64,000 bases of DNA. It comes from Orthonyx spaldingii. Lineage: Eukaryota; Chordata; Aves; Passeriformes; Orthonychidae. The stretch covers positions 228,809 to 292,808 of the forward strand of contig VZTJ01000624.1 in the NCBI GenBank assembly GCA_013397795.1. The letters are read 5' to 3'. This document shows positions 9,590 through 20,065 of the stretch, one piece after another (position 1 is the stretch's first letter; each line of letters begins with the position of its first letter). Made by a program: the position numbers and the translations under genes. The notes beneath the pieces are model-generated. The model had not been told where the DNA came from, searched no databases, and saw nothing but the letters and a program-made list of their open reading frames with translations.

Positions 9590-9860
9590 CATTAGGATCT
9601 GCCGGGGCCGGGGAGCCACCGCACCTCCCAGACAGGACAACAAATACACCCACCACCTGGAGGCTTTACAGCCCACTTTGTTGTTCCCGGGCCGCCGCTG
9701 CTGCGGCCCGGCCTCCCCCAGCCCCGGCCGCCGGGCAGGGGTGACCGGCCGGCTGCCCAGCCAAACCCACACCCTGCTGCTTGCCACTGCACTGCCCCAC
9801 TCGCCCCCGGGCACCGAATGGCCACCTCTGCTGCAGGATGTGGCAGTGGACACTCAAGGC
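9590..9860. promoter_or_regulatory. CpG-island-like block 4
   Basis: A GC-rich stretch (GCCGGGGCCGG and GGGCCGCCGC motifs) that returns to AT-rich DNA by about 9.95 kb. No coding feature is supported. Confidence 0.5.
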
Positions 9861-9959
9861 CCGCTGGGGTCAGAACTGCTGTTTTCTCCACCCCCATCAC
9901 AAGACCCCCTCCACCCTGTGTGTGTGTGTTTGTTGCTACAAAATTTATGGATCTTTTTT

Positions 9960-12900
9960 CCCAGCTGAAGTTTTGCAGAGAATGGGTAAAAATTTCCAAA
10001 CTCACTCTTGTTCACAAACATTAAGGAATGATCAAAGTAAATCAATTAAATGAGAGGAAGTCAGTTTAGATACAAGATATTCTTTGGGACCAGAAAATTG
10101 CCTTCTGTGTTAGCCCTTCATGATGGATTTGTGAATATTGCAAGCTGTAAAGCTTGTTTGAGGTGGTTAGAATCAATAAAAGCATTTAACTCAAAAGTAA
10201 GTAGCATTTGAAAGTAGAGAGAAAGAGGCATCTTTTGCTTGGATGTCACTCATTCCATTTATTCATTTTAGGGTTTTTTTGAGATTTCAAACTCTCCTGG
10301 AACGTTGAGTGGCTGGATGGTGGGTTTTCAGATTCCTGAACAGTACATGAGCCCATCCACTACCCTCACTGTTTTTCTGCTGAAACGCAAGCTGATATGC
10401 TGTGTAATTTCTCTCCAAACTCTATGTTGTTTCTCAGTGTGGTTGAGTTCAGGGCCATGATATCCCATTTTGGGAGCAGATTGCTGTAACTATGATGCAC
10501 TGATATGCTATTTGCAGTGGATATTGTAATTGAGTCTGCTAATGTGGAATTATGAAATTTACCAGTGGGTAGAACTCTCTCTGTGCAGTTTAGGAGGCTT
10601 GTGGATAAGTGCTGTTTTCTAGGTTTAGTAGTTGCAAATTTCCTCGTGTATAGAGCAAATTATATTCTAAGGCTCATGGCATAATTTTCTATTAAACATA
10701 TTTAAACCATTTCAAACTCCCAATAACTCATGGAATTCAGGATCAAGAGAGCAACATTTCCTAGAAAAGGAATCCTAACCATGATCCTGGTACTCCTCTT
10801 TTTTTTTTTTTTTTCTCATGGGTAAAATTTTGTGTTTATTTTTAACTGTCACAAATACAAGGTGTTGTTTGAAAAGTGTTAAACTTAGCAGGTATATAGA
10901 GATAATACTGACGTGTCACTGTGCATGATAAAGTAAAATATGGTGGGAATTAACTTGAAAAGTTTATGAAGGTTTTAACTACAGTCCATAAATTAACCTT
11001 TTTTATAAAGATACGATGATATGTAGAAGATCTTACAATGTATATGACACTTACAAATACTCTGAAATTTGGAGACCAAACATTTTTGCCTCAACTTGAA
11101 GATACAAACTGAGGTCTCAGACACTGACGATTTTACTGTAAGTAATCTGAAGTAATTAATATTAGAGCACTCTAGTGAATCAGAAATTGCAGGAGCAAAC
11201 TTTCCAGTTTACACAGGGTCTTCTGTGAAGGTAGTGAAAGATTTGCTGCTAACCTCTAGTGAAACAGGAATGCATAGCTTTGAAGGCTCAAGTCCAACTC
11301 TCACTGAAGCTAGTGACAAAAATCTCCTAGACATGTGGGTAAAAAATCAGTGTATAAAATATGCATAAAAATCATACAGAGTCAGAGTTTAAAAATCATA
11401 TAAAATCACAGTTGTGGTTTTGTAGGAAAAGGTAATTTCCTTTCTACCACTCTCATTCTTTTTCCATATTTTACTTTAAATTATATAATTTTCTATTATA
11501 AGATAAAAAACCCTATTAAGCTATTGATGTGTCAGTAAAAGCATCTTCCTTGGTGTGGGAATGAGAAACAGGAGTTAATAACTCATCTGAATGTAGAGAA
11601 TATTATAAAATAAAACAACCACTCTCTGGCTCTCTCTCTGCCTAAGAGAAATTTTGTATGTGCAAGTGCTGGGGTAGAAGACTACATACAAATGACATAT
11701 ATTGTATTTTAAGGGAGAGAACTCTTTGTGAAACCTAGTGGAATTAGCCCCACACCAGGTCTGAAGGTATAATTGACATGTATTTCACCTTCATAATATG
11801 AAGTACGGAAGATTTTGCAGGATTGACCTCACTGGTATGACTCAAATTCAGGCTCATTCTGAGCTCGGCAGCTGCTCGGCGGTCGCAGAATGATCCCAAA
11901 CTTCACACACAGCACAGTCAGCGGGATCTGAGGTGTTCTAAAGATGCAGGGTTTCCTTTTGGCAAAATGGCCACTTCAAAGGCTAGAGCTTTTTTAGTTA
12001 CTCAACTAATCTTATTCAGGCCTGGGCCTTTTCTGTCTGAAATCTGTGGATAGTTCTGATAATTAAGTCAGGATGAGCAGGTTGAGCTCTTTGTGGGCAG
12101 AAACCTCAAGCTGTTGTATTACCTTAAATAAACATGTTTTAGTCAAGCATTGAGTCCAGATCTTACTGATTTACTAGTTAGTGTAAACTAGGAAAACAAC
12201 TAACTCCCACTGTTCATAGAGGAGCAGTATGTTTTGAAATCTCTGTTCACTGTTTTCTTCTAATGAATTAATTCTCAAGGCATCTTTGCCTGTCATTCCA
12301 ATAAGCACAGCTATTTTATGTTCTGATCTTATTTTTTTTTTCTGAGTAAAGCCCCAGTGGACTTTTAGAGAGTCATATGTCCTCAATTCAGTTGAGCCCA
12401 TCCCATTTCAAAGTCAGCAATCCCTGCTAATTATATAGCAGCAAAGGAAAGAACATTTAGACTTTTGCAAGGACTGCTACATTTCATATTTCTTTGTGGT
12501 ATCACTACTATTATAAAGTACTTCAAAGCAGAAGATATGGTCATTAAATTAGTGGAATTTCACCATTTAGGATCGCAGTCCCACAGTGCATTGGTTCTCC
12601 AAAACTGATACATTAGACAAAAGTACTTGCAGTTTTCATTTAACTTACTAGACCACGATAAAAAGAACCTAAACAAACAAACAAACAAACAAAAAAAGAA
12701 AATAAGAACAAACAAGAAAAAAAAAAAACAAACCACAAGCCCAGAAGATTATGAAGGGCAGATACTACTTCTTACAACTATCAAATGAAAATGATTCTTC
12801 ATCAGTTTGACATTTTTTCCTGGTGAACATTTTGTCTGTAGAAAACCATTTCTTTCTCAAATCATTTTGTCATTTAAGCAGGTATTTATTTGAGGATGCT

Positions 12901-13480
12901 GATGGCTCTTCCACAGATATATAGTACCTAATACAATGGACTGTGCTCCTCACAGGTCCTTAGAGCAATTCTGTAACCTCTGTAGCCCATAAAAGTGAAT
13001 AAAACAACACAGTGATGTTAATACAACTCTACAGTAATAACTGACTAATACAGACTGAAAACTTTGTGTCTTATAAAAGTTAAATTATGATAAAATAATT
13101 TTTTCAACACTGCAGTTATTCCTGTTTCTATGGTGAAATTGTTGCCAACTTTCACAGGAGAATTTGGTTTCTTCATTCAGTAAGTGCCTCATAGAAGAAA
13201 TAGGATTTAAGAATGAAAGAGCATGACAAGTAGCAGCATTGCAATTATCAGTGTAAGTTTTATATGGCAAGGACTGAGTGTGGATGGAAAACCCCTATAA
13301 AACTGAAAGTCTTGTTCTGCAAGATCAGATGCTTGTCTATCATAGTCACTATTCACTAGAGTTTTATTTGCCTTTAGTTATTTAGTAAGATAATCCTACA
13401 CCTTATATTTCAGAAAGTATTTTTGTTTTGATATGCATTTCAATACACTGCTGGACAAAAGGCAGTCATTAAAGCAGCTG
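9960..13480. other. AT-rich non-coding interval
   Basis: No gene is recognised here. It contains a T run (about 10799-10814) and an A/AAAC-rich tract (12670-12733). A short sequence at 11950-11970 carries an AAAATGGCC core resembling a YY1 site. Confidence 0.5.
12670..12733 (+). repeat. AAAC microsatellite and A-rich tract
   Basis: Tandem AAAC units at 12670-12693 grading into A-rich sequence. Confidence 0.8.
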
Positions 13481-13499
13481 TTGATCAAACAGAGAACAA

Positions 13500-13660
13500 A
13501 AAAAATTAATCAGTTAATAATCAATTAAGTTTGATGAGTTACCTGAACCAGTTCTTAATCATTTCCATTATTCAGGCGGTGCTAATTTGAATTGCCCTTT
13601 AGTCAATCATTGTTTTACACATTTTTTTAATATTGCAAGGTAATTTTCATTTGGCAATAA
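13500..13660. promoter_or_regulatory. Candidate enhancer A: dense homeodomain core sites
   Basis: About 160 bases hold eight or more TAAT/ATTA cores, including AATTAATCAGTTAATAATC and CAATTAAG. A GC-richer island (GGCGGTGC) lies in the middle. The texture resembles a conserved developmental enhancer, but conservation is not tested. Confidence 0.3.
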
Positions 13661-14047
13661 AAGTGAATAGAGTCAGAGGATGTATGAACTCTTGTGACTA
13701 TGGAGTCTAAAAGGAACAGATAATTAGTGATTCCAGTTAGGCCAGTGAAACTGTCAGGGACAGTAGATTGATAAATGCAATTTTAAGAAAAACATGGAAG
13801 AGAAACAGGGAGATTGGAAGTGGTTTATGTCTACCTGTGTCATGACAGAGTCTGTGACACCCTGACAATGCTCTCTGGTACTGGAGTCCTTATTTCAAGA
13901 CACAGTATTTTTAGTACTTCAATGAAAGACTATTAAAGAAGTTTCTACTAATTCACTAGAGAGCAGTAGAATCTGATTTCACTATACAGCAGTAAGTCAG
14001 CACTAGGACAGACACTGAAAAGCAACGTGCTAAAAAGCTGTCTTTCA

Positions 14048-14112
14048 GTCCATTTGGTTGAACTCAATGATCTTGGAGGTCTTTTCCAACTTTGATTTTA
14101 TGTTTCTATAAT
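14048..14112 (+). mobile_element. Short CR1 3'-end fragment
   Basis: The sequence reads GTTGAACTCAATGATCTTGG, then AGGTCTTTTCCAAC, and ends in TATGTTTCTATA. This is the characteristic 3' tail of CR1 LINEs in plus orientation, heavily 5'-truncated and diverged. Confidence 0.7.
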
Positions 14113-14115
14113 TTG

Positions 14116-14833
14116 GAGGATGACTTTTGTCTGAAGCATGTAGCTTGTCAGAAACAGACTAGGCATCCCTGCAGGCAGAGCTGTGGGTGTTTGAAAAACT
14201 TCAACACACAAATATGAGTCTTCTGCAGAGTGAAGAAGACATTCATCTCTGGGAATGGTCATCAGCTGAGCAAAGTTTTGAGGATCCTATTTGGGTCCTG
14301 AGTGCTTAAACACGTCAACACCTCTTTGGGTGGCTGCCACTATGGAGGGTGTTCGCAGTGTCAGACAGGGTCCAAAGTCTCCACAGGAGGAAAGATCTGC
14401 ACCACTTTCATCTTTAGCAGTTTCAGAGGGGTGTGTATGGTTCCTGCAATGGAAAACAGAGACTGTGAATCTCTGCCTCATTTAACTTGGTCATTGCTGT
14501 CAAATGCCTTGTCCGGTGTGTGGGTGAGACTGAGAAAGGGCTGCGAGCTCTCTGGCTACAGCTTGGTCTGAATCAGGCTGAGGGAACTGCCACAGCTTGG
14601 AGGACAGTGCCAGCACGTAGAACAGAGCTTGTACCAGCCCTGCTCACTAGGGGCTCTGCTGGATGTTGAACTGGAAGCATTACCGTTTTGACTGCAGCTA
14701 GGCAATCCCATCTCAGCAGATGAAAGGCAGGTTCCTCAGAACAATCCCCTTCGTTTACTTCCAAGATATTTGTCGTAGTTTTAAAATAACTCACAAAAAA
14801 ATCATCTAAGGGCTCATGGTTGAGAATAAGCAT
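14116..14833. other. Non-coding interval left of an LTR-like unit
   Basis: Mixed-composition sequence. Short open frames occur but none resembles a known protein. No primer-binding site is visible next to the LTR-like unit at 14834. Confidence 0.4.
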
Positions 14834-15643
14834 TGTGGGAGAAATAATTTAAGGCAAGAACAAGGTTTAGTTTAAAACTATAGGGTAAATTTACTAACAG
14901 GATTAGAAGAGGATAATAAACAGTAAGATTTTTAAGGTAAATTTATTAACAGGATTAGAAGAGGATAATAAACAGTAAGATAAGCTTTCAAAACACCTTT
15001 CTTCCCTCCTCCCAACCTTCCCATCTCTCTCACCAAACATGCAGGGGTACAAAGCATGGAAGAGATTCTCTCCATTGTATTCTGGGGATCCTCTTTATAG
15101 GGGACAGTTTTTTACAAGCTTCTTCAGTGTGGTTTCAATTTTTACCAAGTAGCAGCCCGCCCAACCTGCTACCACGTGACTTACCTCCCATGGGTGACAC
15201 AGTCTTCCCAAAACTGTTTTCCGTGGGTCATTTAGTTCATGGGGTGTAGTCTTTTAAGTGTATACTGTTACAGGTTGGAAGCAAGGGTTCCTTTTCTCCT
15301 TCTTGGAAGGAAGGGTCCTCTCTCTCTCTCTGCCTGAGCCCCCCACCAGACCACAGCCCTTCAGCATCCACCCGCTTCATCATGAGCACTTCTTCTCATG
15401 GGCTGCGGGCGATCTCGTATCCCCCCATGCACTTCATGAATTACAGGGAGACAATTTGTTTCATTATTGACTCTACCATGGCCTGCAGAAGGAAAACCCG
15501 GTTCCAACTTAAGAGAGACCCTCCTCCCCCTCTCTTTACTGATCCTGGTGTCCATCATTTTGCCTTTCTCACATGCTTTCACTTCTGTCTCTTCTCTGAC
15601 CGAAGGAAAAAACAAAAGAAGGAAAACCCCATTGCTCACGACA
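14834..15643 (-). mobile_element. LTR-like element (probable solo LTR of an endogenous retrovirus)
   Basis: An 810-base unit bounded by TG and CA on the plus strand. Read on the minus strand it has a U3-like part, a TATA motif (CTATAAAGAG at 15091-15100), then AATAAA about 150 bases further on (14942-14947), and ends in CTCCCACA. The order TATA then poly(A) signal is that of an LTR. Two tandem copies of a 52-base unit (14884-14983) include the poly(A) region. I see no clear target-site duplication, so the boundaries are uncertain. No gag, pol or env is seen. Confidence 0.55.
14884..14983 (+). repeat. 52-bp tandem duplication
   Basis: GGTAAATTTA...AGTAAGAT occurs at 14884 and again at 14936, nearly identical (one visible C/T difference near the start). 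Confidence 0.85.
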
Positions 15644-15689
15644 CCATTGTTAATAAGTTTTTACCAATTCAAAACTTTTTTGGGGTTTC

Positions 15690-16480
15690 GCAGTGGTGAA
15701 AAACTAATTCAGCCCGAATTCCGCACCGGGGAGCTGTCGCCATGTCTCTGCCGCCCGCTCGGTAGCTCCACGCTTCCCGGGGTTGAATTCCACGTGGCCC
15801 CAGCAGTGCTGGTGACTCCAGGTGGCTCCACGCAGCTTCAGGCTTTTTCCGTGGTTCCAGGCTTTTTCCTGTGGCAGTGCCGGGTTTTCGCTGCTTCCGC
15901 TGCTCTCCAGGCTATAGCTGTCTTTATAGTCCAACAACACACAGCCAGTCCCTCCTGGGATACAGGTGTCGGCTCTCTCGCCATTGGGCAGTCTATTTCA
16001 GCCGCGCACTGTCAGTTGTGAGCTTTCAAAAAAAGCAAATTCCATCGGGGACGTGAGTGCCGATTCTCTCTTCCCTGGGCAGTCCATTCCAGTTGCGTAC
16101 CGTTGGCGCCGGGCACGGTGAGAGCAGGGCACACGGCTGGGCATGGAGTGGAGCGCCCGCCTCAGCCCCGCCGCCTGCCCACAGCCTGAATGGGGTGCGG
16201 GCACCGCGCAGCCGTCTGGGGAAGCGGGATCACATGCACTGGCAGTGCCGCCGGCCCCGGCCTCGCCGCTCCGGAGCTCCGGCTCCGCATGGCCCCACGA
16301 CTCTGGCCATGTTTCAGCTGCCCCCCGAGAAAGGTGGAGGAAACGACTACTGTGTTTTCTCACCCTCTCTTTGTTTTATATGCCATTAGAATACGTAGAT
16401 CAACAGAGGCGCACTGGTCTCTGTTGAGCATAGCCTCTTACAGAAAAACGACCCCTTGGCGCTCTGCCCCCTCTTTTTTC
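15690..16480. other. GC-rich segment adjoining the LTR-like unit
   Basis: GC- and CpG-rich DNA in AT-rich surroundings. It holds two imperfect copies of a motif about 88 bases apart, GTGTCGGCTCTCTCGCC...GGGCAGTCTATTTCAG (from 15966) and GTGCCGATTCTCTCTTCC...GGGCAGTCCATTCCAG (from 16054). It may be internal sequence of a non-autonomous retroelement or an unrelated island. No protein homology is recognised. Confidence 0.4.
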
Positions 16481-18895
16481 CCTGCCACAGACAAAGAAGC
16501 ACGTTATGCACAACTAAGACAACATTTGTTATCAATGGATGTTGCTTTTGTGATCCATGCCCTGGCACATGTGTCCTTGCAGTGATCTGTTACAGCAAAT
16601 TTATCACTCTGAGTACCACAACTCTGAGTGCCATCTCTGTTAACTAGGCATTATACCTTGCTGGGAACATGAGGCCAGTGTTCCCAGAACTCTGCTAGGC
16701 ACTGATTGATCTTCAAGAGGAGCTTTAAAGAATGATTTTGACCTGTGTGTATGAGAGCATGGGCATCTATCTGTACAATCTGTCCACAGCTGAAACCTGC
16801 TGGTGCTAAGTCGGAGCAGACACAATGTGAAAATGGAAAAGAAATGCCTGCCAGCAAGTTTTTCCAAGTCTCTGCTTCTGAAGTTATTCTCTGGTACTGC
16901 CTGTTGCCAATGTAGCCAGAATACATCGACCTGCAGTACATGACCAAGTTTTCTTGGGGAGTGGACAAGAGGAGATTGCAGAGGAAGAGGTAATTATTTG
17001 AGAGACATGGGTAAGGTGTTGTGCCCATCTTTGTTAAGTTATTGTCTAGTTAGAGCTGAATCTTTATTTCATTTTCAAAAATACTCTCTATATGTTTGTA
17101 ATAGCTGTTATTATAGATTTTCTCTTCAGACTGTAACTGTTGTGTTTCGTTGTTGAGTACTAGTCGATATGGTCTCCTCTTCCTGAGCTTGTCAGAAATT
17201 TCTTGTCATATTTGTATCTGGAATACCACAGTTTATTGAGAAATTTCCAAACTCTTGTATTTACTGTGCAACTGTTCAATGCAGTATGTGAACAATTGAG
17301 CGGTTCCTGTGCAGGAACTTGACCCCTCACAGAGCTCTAAGTACTGTAACCTCTTCAAATTAAGTTTGGTAATCCTTGCTTTATTAAGTTTTATAGAATC
17401 AGTCAAACACCAGCAGCTTTAGACAAGTAGACTTGTCTAAAAGCACGTTGTAAGTATAATTTGGGTAATAATTGCAATTTGTAATACAATTGACTACATG
17501 AATGTTAGGAGAACTCTCTTGGCAATGGAAGGCTGCATGGCAGAGTGCAAAAAAATCTCACCAGGTTTTTAATGGAAACTGTTGTTTGAACTGTTTAAAA
17601 TGATCAACTAAAATGTTATGTAATGTAGTGTTAGGGTGGTGTGGTCAGTATAAATATTTAGCAGCATGAGGAAAGAAATGCTTTATTTTCACTATTATTC
17701 ACTAAAAATAATGCAGTGAGACTAAGGACAAGGATGAGCAGAGCAGAAGGGCAATGTAGTGGTTTCTTTTTTCAGAATAATGAGGTTTCAATGATTAGGT
17801 GTTCATTCTGATTATATTTTTCATGAGCATGCAATCGATATGCTACAAAATAGTTCAATGCCATCTAAACCAGAGTTTACATGCAAGTGAGGAAACCATA
17901 GCAGTTTTCCTTCGTCTCACCTTCTGCCTTGATTAAGTACACTGCTCTCTCCAGATTCACAACATAGCACGAGTTCATGGAGGTGCGACAGAGACCTGCA
18001 AAGGCAGCTTTTTTGTTTTGTAGCACACCCACAACACAAAGTAGCTGGGGCATGGTTTGAAGAACTGATCCAGGATGTTTAAAAATACTACATATCTAAT
18101 GACTAAGCTAACCCCCCTCAAAGACGATTTGAAAGAATCTATCCTATGCTTAATCACTAAAACGTTCTTTCTGCTTGCCCCTAGCAAGATTCATGATTAT
18201 AAAGAAAAGTTAGGGGTTTTCCCACAGGAAGACTGTCTGTCTGAGGTTTGGAGATTCTACTTGGTACAGCATTATACAGCAGAAAATCAGAGTATGAGGC
18301 TTTGTATACTTTTCTAAGGATCAAGTGAAACCCACCCAAGCTGCAAGGCTGTTGTGGACTTTAGTGTGCTTTTCCTGCTCTTTAATATTAAATAAATCTC
18401 TAACTGTTTCTTCTTTCAGCTAGCTTGTGTGCTCTCATTTAAAGACAATGTTTGCTTTGTAAAAAATACTTGCAGTGTTTCTATCATATGCCAGTGTTAT
18501 GACACTATTAATTCTTTGTCATGATATGCTAGACTGCAGGTTTACTCAAATGTGCAGACTAACATTATGTGTTTTAAATAAAATTACACAGTCAAATATA
18601 TTCTAGATTTTTTTATGTCTGGGGATATAGAGACACATGGTGACTTACTGCTCACACTTTCATACTACTTAGTTTCACTGGTTTGAATAAAATTTGGTGG
18701 ATATAAACCAGAATTTGACCATGAAGTATCCCACAACTGTTTGATGCAGTCATTTTTGTAAGAATGTATAATGTAAAACAAATATCCACGGAGACTTTTA
18801 TTTCATTAAGTAAACTAGAATGCTGCTTTCCTCAAAAGCAGCATTTCTCTGCCTCTGTGTGCAGCAGGCAGAAATCATACTTTAACTCCATATAC

Positions 18896-18927
<32 letters not shown>

Positions 18928-19440
18928 TAAAAAAATCTTGTATCTGGTGAGTCCCAAAACAGGTAAGGAAACAGTAAGAAAGTCACTGAGAGGGCAACAT
19001 GACGTGGCCAGTTACTGCTACTTTCACACATCCTCAGCAAACTGCTGTACACATCTGCGTGGGCACTGAGGCCCACCACAAGAAATTGCTCTTAGGAAGA
19101 GCAACAGAGGACTGACTAGCCACCATTGGTTGACGAGTTATAAACATGATCTTATATAATACTTCACGGGAAATAGGACCTGCTGGATGCTTCTGAGGAA
19201 GAGATAACTGGGCACAAGCCCATGCTGCACCGAGTTTCCTGCAAAATTGAAAATAGCATTTATGTTATTTCTTTTTGGAAATATCTGTAAAAGTAGAGGA
19301 CATTTGCATTCTTAGCAAGTATGATGCCAAGGAGATTTTTGTTTTCTTCTTTTATATACCTTTTACACAGTTCTATGTATCTACAAGTATTAGCATACAT
19401 ACTTGTAATTCTTTAAGTCTTATAACCTAGTTCCAAGGTC
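16480..19440. other. AT-rich non-coding interval
   Basis: No gene is recognised. A CAG repeat lies at 18896-18927. Several isolated AATAAA motifs occur, as expected by chance in AT-rich DNA. Confidence 0.5.
18896..18927 (+). repeat. CAG trinucleotide repeat
   Basis: Ten CAG/CAA units in a row (one CAA interruption). The surrounding frame is open for about 100 codons but shows no homology, so the repeat is taken as non-coding. Confidence 0.85.
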
Positions 19441-19441
19441 C

Positions 19442-19764
19442 TGTAGAGCCAAGAGACTAAAGGCCCCAGAAACTGCATAGCCAAGAAACCAAACATTCTA
19501 TTATCTTGAGGAGCCAAGGTTCCTAGTAGAACATGTTCTGTGAACTAGAGGTTAGCTCACCCAAGCCTGCTTATTGGGGCCCCTTGTTAGATATGCTAAA
19601 GTGTAAGGTCTATAAATTGTATACCAATTTCTGGTGAGGGGTGCATTGGTGCATACATGGTGGGCATCGTGATGCATTCTACCTTGGCGAAGTGATGCAT
19701 CAAATGGGATCCTAGTAAAAACCGAGGTAAACGACCCCCGAGCCTCCAACCGTGTCTAGTTTTC
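19442..19764 (+). mobile_element. LTR-like element (plus orientation)
   Basis: Begins TGTAGAGCC and ends near GTTTTCA. It has a TATA motif at 19611 (TATAAATTGT) about 170 bases in, and GC-richer 3' sequence. It resembles an avian ERV solo LTR as I recall them. No exact target duplication is seen, though TTCCAAGGTCC before it and TTCCTAAGACC after it are alike. No internal region is present. Confidence 0.45.
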
Positions 19765-20065
19765 ATTTCCTAAGACCAGGAAAAAGGTGTCAGATACACA
19801 AGTTCTGTGCCTGTGTTTCTGTATGCTGAAGTTTTAGTAAAAATGCACACTTTACTTGATAGTCCTTTATCTTTAATGGAAAATAATGCTGTACTACAGT
19901 ACTGCGTGTAAAATAAATAGTAAAGTAGGAAAGATCTGTTGTAAAAACCCAATATACTTTTAGAGGGAAACTAAATTTACTCAATAAAGACTGTTGATCC
20001 TAAAATATTCTTATAGAAGAAAGTGTAAGCTCTTCCACCATAAACTAATAGGCTCAAATAATCTT

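Noticed and set aside
18764..19069. Open frame containing a glutamine run from the CAG repeat
   Set aside because: The glutamine run is explained by a microsatellite and the flanks show no coding signature.
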